Part shown: positions 9,944-18,026 of the stretch, piece after piece | Layout: each line of letters begins with the position of its first letter | Position numbering within the stretch: the first letter of the stretch is position 1 | Assembly (NCBI GenBank): GCA_026169815.1 | Contig: JAPFDT010000001.1 | Span: 62,001-126,000, forward strand | DNA length: 64,000 nucleotides | Source of the DNA: Pseudogracilibacillus sp. | GTDB lineage: Bacteria > Bacillota > Bacilli > Bacillales > Amphibacillaceae | Direction: 5' to 3' | Program-made: the position numbers and the translations under genes | Notes under the pieces: generated by a model | Database searches by the model: none | Seen by the model: only the letters and a program-made list of their open reading frames with translations | Told to the model about the DNA's origin: nothing

Positions 9944-10714
9944 TTATTGAGTTTGAGTTTTCAAACTAACCGGATCTAAAGCAACGAAATCCTCTTCTTC
10001 TACATAATCCGTATAACTTAAGCGAGCACCAGGAAATTCCTTCATCTTCCAACCTTCCATATTCTTATTGCCTCCATACATTGGATCACAATAACATCCT
10101 TCTAATGTCGTTTGTCTTAATAATTCAAAAAAGTATGCTGATGATACGAATTCCATTTCCACTTCATCCGCTTCAAATTTCTTTAATAACTCAATTTGTT
10201 TTTCCTCTTCCAAATTTTTAAATTCATCCTCATGTTCTTTTTGAGCTACTTCATTTAATTTACGTAATCCACGTAGGAAGACTTCCCCTCTATTTAATGA
10301 AGTTTGGTCCTTTTTTATAAAAGGTTTTCTCATATAATCTTCAGCATTTTGCCCCCAAGGACTAGCCAGTTGTTTGTCGATATAATACGGTACCCCCAAA
10401 TTCATAGCGCCTGCCCCATGTTCATCTTCCGGATATATAGTCTCTGTGGCAAAGTTTAAAATGTCAAAATCTGATTTTCTTTTAAAAAACTGCCTTGTTT
10501 CCCCATAATCGATACTTAGAGGTTGAACTTTAGTAGATGGCTCCGATTTAAACGGATTACCTAATAAACTGCCCAATAAAGCACCCCCGACAACTCCTCC
10601 TGCTGCTATTCCTGAACTTTTAAGAAACTTACGTCGTGAAACATTTTCTATTTCATTAGTCTTTTCATTGTTTGATCCATCTTCGTTTTCACGTTTATTC
10701 TCGTTATCAGTCAT
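9944..10714 (-). CDS. Gluconate 2-dehydrogenase subunit 3-like, Tat-exported small subunit
   Basis: The 256-residue protein carries a twin-arginine signal, SRRKFLK at residues 26-32, followed by a small-residue hydrophobic stretch to about 50. The rest fits the gluconate-dehydrogenase subunit 3 family, whose members escort the signal-less FAD subunit through Tat as a complex. Conserved stretches are the FATETIYPEDEHGAGA region and LLRQTTLEGCYCDPMYGGN. It is first in the operon with the GMC subunit, TatA and SCO1. GGGGGAAAGATC precedes ATG 10714. No cytochrome c subunit is present, unlike the classical three-subunit enzyme. Confidence 0.87.
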   Translation of the reverse strand: MTDNENKRENEDGSNNEKTNEIENVSRRKFLKSSGIAAGGVVGGALLGSLLGNPFKSEPSTKVQPLSIDYGETRQFFKRKSDFDILNFATETIYPEDEHGAGAMNLGVPYYIDKQLASPWGQNAEDYMRKPFIKKDQTSLNRGEVFLRGLRKLNEVAQKEHEDEFKNLEEEKQIELLKKFEADEVEMEFVSSAYFFELLRQTTLEGCYCDPMYGGNKNMEGWKMKEFPGARLSYTDYVEEEDFVALDPVSLKTQTQ

Positions 10715-10945
10715 TGATCTTTCCCCCTTATATAATTACTTCACTAATAAAAAGGTTATAAAATCGTAAAATGATTCTACATAATTTTGATTAATATCAG
10801 TAGTTAATAATATGATATTCTTTTGAAATATATAACTTATTCATTTGAATCAACTTGATCATTCGAATTGGACTATCAAAGCACGAATAACAGATATAAC
10901 TACAACTTTTTTGTGTGCGAACATTAGAACTTCACCTCAGAATTC

Positions 10946-10995
10946 AAAAAGACATGTAAAAATACATTCTTAAATGTACTTGCACATGTCTTTTT
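10946..10995. terminator. Symmetrical stem-loop in the 10.7-11.2 kb gap
   Basis: AAAAAGACATGT (10946-10957) pairs with ACATGTCTTTTT (10984-10995), with an inner stem TACATT/AATGTA. T runs flank both sides, so it could end transcripts in either direction, although no intact gene is visible next to it. Confidence 0.5.
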
Positions 10996-11120
10996 CATTA
11001 TTTTGAAACAATCCTATGGAAAACGAACGACCTACTTGCCAAAGTTTTTAATATAAACGGATAGCCTCACACCTTCAGGGTATACAATCTACAAATAAAC
11101 TAGTATAAAGGAGAAGAGTA

Positions 11121-11169
11121 ATGCAAAAAAAACAGTTTCTGAACGTTATTACATGACAGAGAAATAGAT
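11121..11169 (+). pseudogene. Possible 5' relic of a gene cut by a MITE-like repeat
   Basis: A strong ribosome site, AAAGGAGAAGAG, precedes ATG 11121. As read, the frame stops after 11 codons, but adding one base in the run of eight A gives a 15-codon frame MQKKTVSERYYMTEK with protein-like composition. The repeat at 11182 begins a few bases later. I do not recognise the parent gene, and the reading is inference. Confidence 0.3.
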
Positions 11170-11181
11170 TATTTTAGTTAT

Positions 11182-11357
11182 TTGAATCAATTTCATCATT
11201 CATTTTAGTAGCTATAACCGAGCTTTACGTTTGATGATAAATTCGTTTACTTTCATTCCAGTAAACTTAGTTATATGAGCTAAACACCTACGATTATCAA
11301 GGTTGTTACTAAAAGTTCGTGTTTTAATTAAATTATCTTATTATGAAATTGATTCAT
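11182..11357. repeat. MITE-like repeat, uninterrupted copy
   Basis: The ends are TTGAATCAATTTCAT (11182-11196) and ATGAAATTGATTCA (11343-11356), complementary to each other. Inner segments TTTACGTTTGATGATAAA and CCAGTAAACTTAGTT recur at 59 kb, where they are split by an insert. The right end abuts the leader of the GNAT gene. About 176 bases with no coding capacity. Confidence 0.8.
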
Positions 11358-11416
11358 TTATCTTGTCAGATGGATTATTTATTAAATTAATACATAGAAG
11401 TGATAGGAGGGATAGT

Positions 11417-12163
11417 ATGCAAAATCTACATATGTTGAAGATAGATGACCTTATTCGTTTGTATATTCGGAATTGGACTTACTGTTGGGAGCAATCGGAA
11501 AGAAGGACAACTATTGGGCATTATGGACAAACAAATCCTGTTGATTACGGGTTTATCATGGGAGGTCGGCGATATGAATTCTTTATTTGGGGAAAGTACA
11601 TCAAAAAAGATATTTTAAATACATTGCAACAATATAAAGAGCCATTCTATATTAGCTATTTTTCAGATAATCCAATTCCAGAAGCAATTATTAAAGATTA
11701 TTATTTTATAGCTATAGACTACCTTATGACAGCAAATGTAGCCGATTTACATATTGGGAAGCCAACATCAAACTTAATACATAGAATTAGAACTGAACGC
11801 AAAGCGCATGATGTTAATTTAAAACTTTTTTACATCAGTAAATCAGAACGGCTTAAAATGATTAAGCCAGATCGCTTGGCTGATCCTCATTTACGATTTT
11901 ATTATCTTGAAACTAACGATGGAGCCATTGCCGCTTCAGGCAGTTATTCTCTTATCGACGAGCTTGTGTTATTAGATAACATTTATACAAAGCCAAAATA
12001 TCGTAGAAATGGTTTTGCGGAGATTCTTTGCCGAAAAATGCTCTTTGATGCAAAAAAAGAAGGAGCTAAACAAAGTATTATTGCTTCAAGTGAACAAGGA
12101 AGATCGTTATATAAAAGGTTAGGATATGAAGATGTGCAAAAAATATATATTTACAGTAGCTAG
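11417..12163 (+). CDS. GNAT-family N-acetyltransferase
   Basis: A 248-residue cytoplasmic protein. The C-terminal third matches the GNAT fold: LLDNIYTKPKYRRNGFAEIL contains the acetyl-CoA pyrophosphate loop (RRNGFA), and SEQGRSLYKRLGYE is motif B. The N-terminal ~110 residues are family-specific and give no substrate. ATG 11417 has TAGGAGGG eight bases upstream; the frame stays open to 11303, but that part is the end of the MITE-like repeat and should not be translated. It is convergent with the c-di-GMP gene and shares a terminator with it. Confidence 0.82.
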   Translation: MQNLHMLKIDDLIRLYIRNWTYCWEQSERRTTIGHYGQTNPVDYGFIMGGRRYEFFIWGKYIKKDILNTLQQYKEPFYISYFSDNPIPEAIIKDYYFIAIDYLMTANVADLHIGKPTSNLIHRIRTERKAHDVNLKLFYISKSERLKMIKPDRLADPHLRFYYLETNDGAIAASGSYSLIDELVLLDNIYTKPKYRRNGFAEILCRKMLFDAKKEGAKQSIIASSEQGRSLYKRLGYEDVQKIYIYSS

Positions 12164-12172
12164 CTATCCAAA

Positions 12173-12213
12173 CAACAAATAGCACCATCTAATATTAAAT
12201 GGTGCTGTTTGTT
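12173..12213. terminator. Bidirectional terminator between GNAT and c-di-GMP genes
   Basis: AACAAAT-AGCACCAT pairs with ATGGTGCT-GTTTGTT around a 10-base AT-rich loop, between two convergent stop codons. It overlaps the last bases of the minus-strand gene. Confidence 0.85.
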
Positions 12214-14482
12214 AACTATTTTCTTGCTGATTTGTTTGCAAATATTGTTCAAACTCGCTCACCTGTAACGGATAACTATAATAAAAACCTTGTGCATAAA
12301 TATCTTTCGTGTCACGAAGTTCTTCAACGTGTTCTTTTACTTCTACGCCTTCTGCAATTACATCTAATCCAATTGATTTTGCCAAATGAATAATTGCTTT
12401 GATAATTTCTTTACTTTCTTTATTCGTATGAATATCTTGTACAAACGAACGATCAATTTTCAATGTGTTAATTGGTAACTCTTTAATATAAGTTAAAGAA
12501 CTGTATCCTGTCCCAAAGTCATCCACAGAAATATGAACGCCAAGTTCTTGTATCGTTTTTAAAATAACACTTGTGTTCTGTACATTCGCTAAAATACTTT
12601 CGGTAATTTCTAATTCTAGCCATTCTGGATTAATTGCCGTTTCCTTTATCACGGCTTTTAATGTATCGATAAATTTCGTGTCTTCTAACTGCCGGACTGA
12701 TACATTGACTGATAAAACGAGCGGTGTTTGTCCCTTATTTAGCCTTTGTTTTTGCCAGAGCACTAATTGGCGACAACTTTCCTTAAGTACCCACTCTCCT
12801 AAAGGTATGATTAATCCAGTTTCTTCCGCTAGTGGAATGAATTTATTCGGTGGAATTAAGCCTAATTCGGGATGGCTCCATCTTGCTAATGCTTCCATCC
12901 CAATCAATTCATTTGTATCCATATTTACTTTCGGTTGGTATTCAAGGTAAAATTGCTTCTCTTTAATCCCTTGTCGTAAAGCATTTTCTAAAATTTCATT
13001 TTCTAACGATTGATCCTTCATACTTTGTTCAAATATCATAAAGTCATTTTTGCTACGGTCTTTTACATGGTATAGTGCTGTATCTGCATTCTTTATTAAT
13101 CCTTCTGCTGAATTTCCGTGGTCAGGATAATGAGCAACACCGATACTAGATGTAACACTGTATTGTTGGTCTTCTTTCGTGATTGGTTTTTTAAATTTGT
13201 CCAACATTCTTTCTACAATTGTAATTGCTTGCTCTTTATCTCGTACATCTTTTAATAACACGACAAATTCATCTCCACCGAAACGAGCTGCTACATCAGA
13301 GGTACGAATAGCTGACTGAATTCGTTCTGCCACTTCTATTAACACATAGTCTCCAATATCATGACCCCACTTATCGTTAATCGTTTTAAAATCATCTAAA
13401 TCAATAAATAGTACAGATAAATTTGTTTTGGCAGCTTTTTGGTCCATCATTTCATTACGAAGATGGTTCATAAATAATCGTCTATTTGGCAAATTCGTTA
13501 ACGGATCGTGGAACGCTAATTGATAAATGACATTTTCCACTTCTTTTTGATTACTTATATCACGCATGACGATTAAGATAAATTGTTGTTCATAATTATC
13601 CGTCGTTTGTACATGAATACCTGTCATACTTGCTTCTACTTCTATAAAACTACCATCATCTTGTAAATAGCGAAACTCATTTTTAAACGAATGACTTGCC
13701 GCTCTTAATATATCTTGCTTCACTGTCTGTTTATCTTCTTCATGAATACTTTCAAAAATATTATTTGATTGTAATTTATTAGTAAAAGATGGAGATACGT
13801 ATTTAACATCGCCGTGTTTATTAATAATAACAACATAATCAGTTAAATTTTCGGTAATAATACGATGGATATCATGACTTAGTGCCACTTCTGATTCTGC
13901 GTTCTCATATACTGTATTGGTCGCTTTAACTTGTTGCTCTTTAATCAGTTGTTTGTCAGATTCTGCTTGCAACTCTAAATTGACCATTATCTGTACTTCG
14001 CTGCCTACGAGTACCCCACCAGATTCAAGAAATGTATTCCAAGTCAGTCCAAATTCTTCACGCTTAATCGTTGTTGCTGCTTCATATCCATATACGACTA
14101 CTCCTGAGGCATTAGTAGCTTTTCCACCGTAATTTACGTCGAACGTTATCGATTTCGTCACATCTTTTATCGTAAGGTCACCGGTAACTTTATAGACATC
14201 GGCTTTTTTAATAATCTGAGTGGAATGAAATGTTATTGTTGGATAATGTTCTACATCAAAAAAATCAGGCGATTTCAAATGGAAGTCTCGGTCATTATTA
14301 CGTGTATGAATACTATTTGTAGAAAAGAAAAAGGAAATATGTGCAGTTGTTAAATCAGTAAGGTCATTTGCTTGTATGTCTGCAGTAAAATTATTAAATT
14401 GTCCTCTTACTTTTGCGACCATCATATGTTTTACTTCAAATCCAACAAAGGAATGATCCTCATCTACTATCCATCTTTTCAT
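12212..14482 (-). CDS. YceI-PAS-GGDEF-EAL fusion, c-di-GMP enzyme
   Basis: This 756-residue protein joins four domains. Residues 1-172 are a YceI-like barrel (start DEDHSFVGFEVKHMM, then FHLKSPDFFDVEHYPTITF), a family whose members bind isoprenoid or other lipids. Residues about 205-320 are a PAS domain. A GGDEF domain follows with intact GGDEF at 402-406 and an RTSD inhibitory site five residues before it. The EAL domain has EAL at 530-532, NVSVRQL, ELEITES, DDFGTGYSS from 654 and IAEGVE, all expected catalytic segments. It could therefore both make and degrade c-di-GMP. No signal peptide or membrane segment is visible, so the YceI domain is probably a cytoplasmic ligand sensor. The gene appears monocistronic. 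Confidence 0.92.
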   Translation of the reverse strand: MKRWIVDEDHSFVGFEVKHMMVAKVRGQFNNFTADIQANDLTDLTTAHISFFFSTNSIHTRNNDRDFHLKSPDFFDVEHYPTITFHSTQIIKKADVYKVTGDLTIKDVTKSITFDVNYGGKATNASGVVVYGYEAATTIKREEFGLTWNTFLESGGVLVGSEVQIMVNLELQAESDKQLIKEQQVKATNTVYENAESEVALSHDIHRIITENLTDYVVIINKHGDVKYVSPSFTNKLQSNNIFESIHEEDKQTVKQDILRAASHSFKNEFRYLQDDGSFIEVEASMTGIHVQTTDNYEQQFILIVMRDISNQKEVENVIYQLAFHDPLTNLPNRRLFMNHLRNEMMDQKAAKTNLSVLFIDLDDFKTINDKWGHDIGDYVLIEVAERIQSAIRTSDVAARFGGDEFVVLLKDVRDKEQAITIVERMLDKFKKPITKEDQQYSVTSSIGVAHYPDHGNSAEGLIKNADTALYHVKDRSKNDFMIFEQSMKDQSLENEILENALRQGIKEKQFYLEYQPKVNMDTNELIGMEALARWSHPELGLIPPNKFIPLAEETGLIIPLGEWVLKESCRQLVLWQKQRLNKGQTPLVLSVNVSVRQLEDTKFIDTLKAVIKETAINPEWLELEITESILANVQNTSVILKTIQELGVHISVDDFGTGYSSLTYIKELPINTLKIDRSFVQDIHTNKESKEIIKAIIHLAKSIGLDVIAEGVEVKEHVEELRDTKDIYAQGFYYSYPLQVSEFEQYLQTNQQENS

Positions 14483-14673
14483 TAATATTCCCTCTTTTTA
14501 AGTATAATTTTTATTTAAATTAATGTTTTAATCAGAACTAACGCATAAATGCTTGTTCATTTTATAGATAAGATTTCGTGCCTAAAGTCTTAAGTATAAT
14601 TATTCAACATAAACATGAGAAAGTCTAATTAAATGAGTTCTTACAAAATGGTTTTTGTGTTTTACATAAAATG

Positions 14674-14709
14674 ACTCCCGATACGAGATTTATTTCTCCT
14701 ATCGGGAGT
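14674..14709 (-). terminator. Stem-loop downstream of the marR gene
   Basis: ACTCCCGATA pairs with TATCGGGAGT around a 16-base loop. It lies beyond the marR stop on the minus strand, after the reading-frame relic; a modest T stretch follows on that strand. Confidence 0.55.
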
Positions 14710-14721
14710 TGGATTGACTTT

Positions 14722-14835
14722 TTACAGGTCAAATGCTGCGCTATATGTGAGCCATGAACCGTCTGAGTTTGTGACATCATAACCATGGTCTTTTACGATT
14801 CTTGATACAAGGTAATTGTCTAATAATGATATAAC
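14722..14835 (-). pseudogene. Possible 3' relic of an unidentified gene
   Basis: Directly after the marR stop, in the same frame, 37 open codons end in TAA at 14722 and read like a protein C-terminus (SRIVKDHGYDVTNSDG, then WLTYSAAFDL). There is no start codon or ribosome site. I do not recognise the family. It may be a tail left after a deletion that joined it to marR. Confidence 0.35.
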
Positions 14836-15252
14836 TTATTCATTCAACTTCTGAAAGATGTGTAACATTTGACCTCGTTCTTCTGGTGTTAATTTTAAGA
14901 ACATTTCTTTCCGTAAATTTTGCCCTTGTTCATTAGCACGTTGTAGTGTGTCAATACCTTCTTCCGTAATATCGATTAAAATTATCCGACGATCTGATTC
15001 ATCTAAAAGACGGACGGCTAAATTACGTTTCACTAACTTTTCCGTTAAATGAGTGACTGTTGGAGGCGATAGCCCGAGAGCTTTTGCGATATGTGATGGA
15101 CGTGATTTGCCATGTACATGTAAATATCCTAATGCTAAAACATGTGAAACTCCTAAATCTTCATTAAACATTTTATTCCACTTTATAATGAGTCCGTTCG
15201 TAAACTTATCCATATTATGTAAAATTTCAAAAATGGTTTGTTCTTTCATCAT
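14836..15252 (-). CDS. MarR-family transcriptional regulator
   Basis: A 138-residue winged-helix protein. The recognition region HIAKALGLSPPTVTHLTEKL and the wing LLDESDRRIILIDITEEG (with the DxR wing motif) are typical of MarR regulators, which release DNA when they bind phenolic ligands or when cysteines are oxidised; this one has no cysteine in its DNA-binding half. Its nearest upstream neighbour on the same strand is the SDR gene, followed by the flavin reductase, a setting that resembles quinone- or aromatic-stress modules, but regulation of these genes is inferred. AAAAAGGGGAACC precedes ATG 15252. Confidence 0.88.
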   Translation of the reverse strand: MMKEQTIFEILHNMDKFTNGLIIKWNKMFNEDLGVSHVLALGYLHVHGKSRPSHIAKALGLSPPTVTHLTEKLVKRNLAVRLLDESDRRIILIDITEEGIDTLQRANEQGQNLRKEMFLKLTPEERGQMLHIFQKLNE

Positions 15253-15332
15253 CGAGGTTCCCCTTTTTCAAAAAATCTTTCTACTATTATAGCAATCATC
15301 AAATAAAATAACACGATTATATGTTTATAAAA

Positions 15333-15365
15333 AAGTGTAGTACTTCCTAAGAAATACTACACCTT
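15333..15365 (-). terminator. Terminator of the SDR gene
   Basis: GTGTAGTA pairs with TACTACAC; on the minus strand a run of six T follows. It lies about 20 bases after the SDR stop. Confidence 0.8.
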
Positions 15366-15381
15366 TATCATTTAGATTAAC

Positions 15382-16116
15382 TTATTGAGCTGAGAATCCA
15401 CCATCGATAACAATTTCTGCACCTGTAATGTAACTAGAATCATCAGATGCTAAAAATAATGCTGCATTCGCAATATCTCGTGGTTGCCCTAACCTTTGTA
15501 ATGGTGTTGCTTGAACGAGTTGATCTAACAAGTCTTTTGACGTGCTTAATGCTTGTGTCATTGGTGTTTCAATTATACCTGGGAATAACGCATTGACTCG
15601 AACACCTTGACGACCAAACTGTGTTGCAGCTGCTTTTGAAAGCGCACGAACTGCTCCTTTAGATGCTGAATAATGGTTAAATCCTTGACCAATTTGTGCT
15701 GTATAAGACGAGATATTTACAATTGAACCTTGTCCTTGGTCTACCATAATTGGTGCAACATGTTTCATTCCTGCAAAAGATCCGAAACCATTAATAGCCA
15801 TCATAAAATCCCAATCGCCTTTACCGATTTCTGTATAAGGTTTTTCAGAAGAAATACCTGCGTTATTTACTAAAATATCGATTTGACCGAATTTTTCTTT
15901 GACATCTTTTGCAAATGTAGCCCAAGCTTCATCTGAAGATACGTCTAATTTCATTCCGTGTACGTTTTCTTTTTCACTTGCTTTTGCTAATGCGTCTTCG
16001 TTAATATCAGCAGCGATTACAGTTGCTCCTTCACTACTGAATAAATCTACCATGCCTTCACCAATTCCTGATGCTCCACCTGTAACAATTGCTACTTTAC
16101 CTGTTAATTTACCCAT
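15382..16116 (-). CDS. Short-chain dehydrogenase/reductase (SDR)
   Basis: A 244-residue classical SDR. TGGASGIGEG at about 12-21 is the NAD(P) site, an NNAG motif is at about 88, the catalytic Ser and YxxxK appear as NISSYTAQIGQGFNHYSASKG, and GFSAQ closes the protein. Such enzymes oxidise or reduce hydroxyl/keto groups; the aspartate in AADINEDAL after the second strand favours NAD(H). The product may be a 3-oxoacyl reductase or glucose-dehydrogenase type enzyme and cannot be assigned more closely. GGAGCGATATAA precedes ATG 16116. A collapsed second SDR gene lies just upstream, so this may once have been a tandem pair. Confidence 0.9.
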   Translation of the reverse strand: MGKLTGKVAIVTGGASGIGEGMVDLFSSEGATVIAADINEDALAKASEKENVHGMKLDVSSDEAWATFAKDVKEKFGQIDILVNNAGISSEKPYTEIGKGDWDFMMAINGFGSFAGMKHVAPIMVDQGQGSIVNISSYTAQIGQGFNHYSASKGAVRALSKAAATQFGRQGVRVNALFPGIIETPMTQALSTSKDLLDQLVQATPLQRLGQPRDIANAALFLASDDSSYITGAEIVIDGGFSAQ

Positions 16117-16155
16117 TTATATCGCTCCTTCTGTATATTTAAAAGTAATCTACTT

Positions 16156-16248
16156 TTATCGTAATTTAATTGAACCACCGTCAACCATCATTGTCTGACC
16201 TGAAGAACTGTCTGTTATAATCGCTACTTTGCCTTGCACACGTCCCAT
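16156..16248 (-). pseudogene. Collapsed SDR gene, in-frame internal deletion
   Basis: A 30-codon frame joins the first 17 residues of an SDR (MGRVQGKVAIITDSSSG) to the last 13 (QTMMVDGGSIKLR), which is the usual SDR ending. More than 200 codons of core are gone, yet start codon, frame, stop and a GAAGGGATG ribosome site are kept. No cofactor or catalytic site remains, so it is a relic or at most a tiny peptide. It lies 40 bases upstream of the intact SDR on the same strand. Confidence 0.8.
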
Positions 16249-16412
16249 TGTGAACATCCCTTCTTTGTATGCGAAAATAAATATATTGTTTTTCATTTAA
16301 TAGTTAGATGTCTAAATATTTATATATTAATAATAGTGGATTTTTCCCTTTTACGCAAATTATCTGTTTATGTTTAAGATTAAGTTTATTTCACTTTTAA
16401 AAATCTACATAT

Positions 16413-16467
16413 AAAATAAGGAAGTTATCTATAGAGATGTTTTTACCATAGATAACTTCCTTATTTT
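16413..16467 (-). terminator. 20-bp perfect terminator stem
   Basis: Positions 16413-16432 are exactly complementary to 16448-16467, with a 15-base loop and T-rich flanks on both strands. It ends the flavin reductase transcript about 25 bases after its stop. Confidence 0.85.
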
Positions 16468-16491
16468 GTATGATTAACAATAATACTCCTC

Positions 16492-17046
16492 TCACTTATG
16501 CACTTTAATTAATGAAATAAAATTATCTACAAATGATTGTAAGAAAGAGAGTGTTCCTTCATTTGTAATGTTTCCTGATTCATCTAGTAAATTCGCAGAA
16601 CCAGATAAATATACTTCTGGATGTTGTACAACTGGCATGTTAATTGCTGTTAATGTTTGCCTTAAATGATGGTTCGCTCCAAAAGCTCCTAAATTTCCCG
16701 GCGATTGACTAACGATCGCAGCTGGTTTGTCATTCCACATATTATCTACTTTAGGACGTGAAGCAATATCTAGTGCATTTTTTAAGACAGCTGGAACTGA
16801 ACGATTGTATTCAGGTGTGACAAATAAAAACGCATCTAATTCGTTAATTTTTTCTCGAAATGCTTTATAAGATTCTGGAACAGCGTTGTCGTCGTCATAA
16901 TCTTGATCATAAAATGGTAAATGCCCAATTTCTACAAACTCTAACTCATAATCATCTGGAAATAACGAAGCAACATTATTTGCGATTTTCTTAGAAAAAG
17001 ATTCCTTTCGTAGACTACCTACAAGTACACCTATTTTTGTCATCAT
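16492..17046 (-). CDS. NADPH-dependent FMN reductase
   Basis: A 184-residue flavodoxin-like protein. GSLRKESFSKK at about 11-21 is the FMN phosphate loop, FVTPEYNRSVPAVLKNALD is the conserved flavin-contact segment, and SQSPGNLGAFGANHHLR follows the third. Such proteins reduce FMN, quinones, azo compounds or chromate with NAD(P)H in the cytoplasm. It has its own terminator and an AAAGGATG site before ATG 17046. Close to MarR and SDR genes, it could belong to a quinone-detoxification set, but no shared operator was seen. Confidence 0.9.
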   Translation of the reverse strand: MMTKIGVLVGSLRKESFSKKIANNVASLFPDDYELEFVEIGHLPFYDQDYDDDNAVPESYKAFREKINELDAFLFVTPEYNRSVPAVLKNALDIASRPKVDNMWNDKPAAIVSQSPGNLGAFGANHHLRQTLTAINMPVVQHPEVYLSGSANLLDESGNITNEGTLSFLQSFVDNFISLIKVHK

Positions 17047-17220
17047 ATGTCATCCTTTCATTTGTTCATAAGTTTTCAATATGAATCAATTTTATATTGA
17101 AAACTTAATACGGCAAATCAACCTATTATAAAATTGCCTCATTTAAAATACTTTGTCTTTTGTTTTTATTTTATCCCGCTTATAATATAGTAGACACAAA
17201 TATAAAGGAAGCGAAATTAA

Positions 17221-17697
17221 ATGATAAATAAAAAAACTAATTATTATCCTTTCAGTAATATCGCCATGTTACCAGGGGATATTTTGTATTCTACTATTGG
17301 ACGGTCGACTTATTATGTCGGACATACTGTCATTGTTGGCACAGACTATTTAATGAAAGAATCCATTCCAGGAAAACCTTCTGGCCATACATTAACTGTC
17401 GAGCAGTTTTGGTTTCGTCATCGTCCTGGAGATAAAATTACGTTAATGCGTTCTTCAATCGGTGCAACAGAAGCTGCCGCTTGGGCAACTGAACACTTAC
17501 ACCTCGTGCAAGACTATCACGTACTTAACACGAACATTCAAACTATCGAAAAAAATTATTGTTCCAAATTAATTGTCCAAGCATATTATTATGGAGCGAA
17601 TGTAAAATTAGCGAATTTCTTAAATTGGTTTATTTCACCACAATTTTTAACGAGAACTAATAAATTAGATAAAATCGCTGTGTTTTTAAAAGTATAG
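17221..17697 (+). CDS. YiiX-like permuted papain-fold protein
   Basis: A 158-residue protein matching the permuted NlpC/P60 (YiiX/YebB) class. LPGDILYST opens the fold, the catalytic histidine lies in YYVGHTVIVG, and the catalytic cysteine comes after it in KNYCSKLIVQAYY, the reverse order of ordinary NlpC/P60 enzymes. Such proteins are thought to act on lipids or amide bonds; no substrate is known for this one. No signal peptide is visible. AAAGGAAGCG precedes ATG 17221. The gene stands alone between minus-strand units. Confidence 0.78.
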   Translation: MINKKTNYYPFSNIAMLPGDILYSTIGRSTYYVGHTVIVGTDYLMKESIPGKPSGHTLTVEQFWFRHRPGDKITLMRSSIGATEAAAWATEHLHLVQDYHVLNTNIQTIEKNYCSKLIVQAYYYGANVKLANFLNWFISPQFLTRTNKLDKIAVFLKV

Positions 17698-17789
17698 ATG
17701 AAATTTGCTTTTAAATTCTAATAGACTATTCTCATATTTACATCACACTATATTAAATGGCCTTCCCTTTTTCTAAAGAAAGTAAACGT

Positions 17790-17921
17790 TTAACGCTTCG
17801 CAAATTTAATTGTCCATCTTGCTTGGTTAAATAATACGAAACCATTTATTGTTGGAAGTTGTAGTTTGATAAAAGCTGTAACGATTAATTTACATTCGCT
17901 AGAATAAGAATTATAAGACAT
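17790..17921 (-). CDS. Candidate 43-residue basic peptide or gene relic
   Basis: A short frame with ATG 17921 seven bases after AGGGGGG, which is itself the trailing arm of the upstream terminator stem. The peptide is basic at its end (WTIKFAKR) and has no recognised family. It may be chance; the only support is start, ribosome-like site and codon make-up. Confidence 0.2.
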   Translation of the reverse strand: MSYNSYSSECKLIVTAFIKLQLPTINGFVLFNQARWTIKFAKR

Positions 17922-17931
17922 ACAAAAATCC

Positions 17932-17979
17932 CCCCTAAAGTAAATAGATTTTATTTTTTAATCTGTCTACTTTAAGGGG
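17932..17979 (-). terminator. Terminator of the 18 kb lipoprotein gene
   Basis: CCCCTAAAGTA-AATAGATT pairs with AATCTGTCTACTTTAAGGGG with one mismatch region; T run follows on the minus strand. It is about 50 bases after the lipoprotein stop. Confidence 0.8.
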
Positions 17980-18026
17980 AGCATATCACAGTACACAACA
18001 CACATTTTTGTGGAAAGTTATTAATC

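Noticed and set aside
10851..10895. Another MITE-like end (TTGAATCAACTTGATCATTC)
   Set aside because: Similarity to the terminal repeat is partial and no partner end was found.
11303..11416. N-terminal extension of the GNAT gene
   Set aside because: It is encoded by the right end of the MITE-like repeat; ATG 11417 has its own TAGGAGGG.
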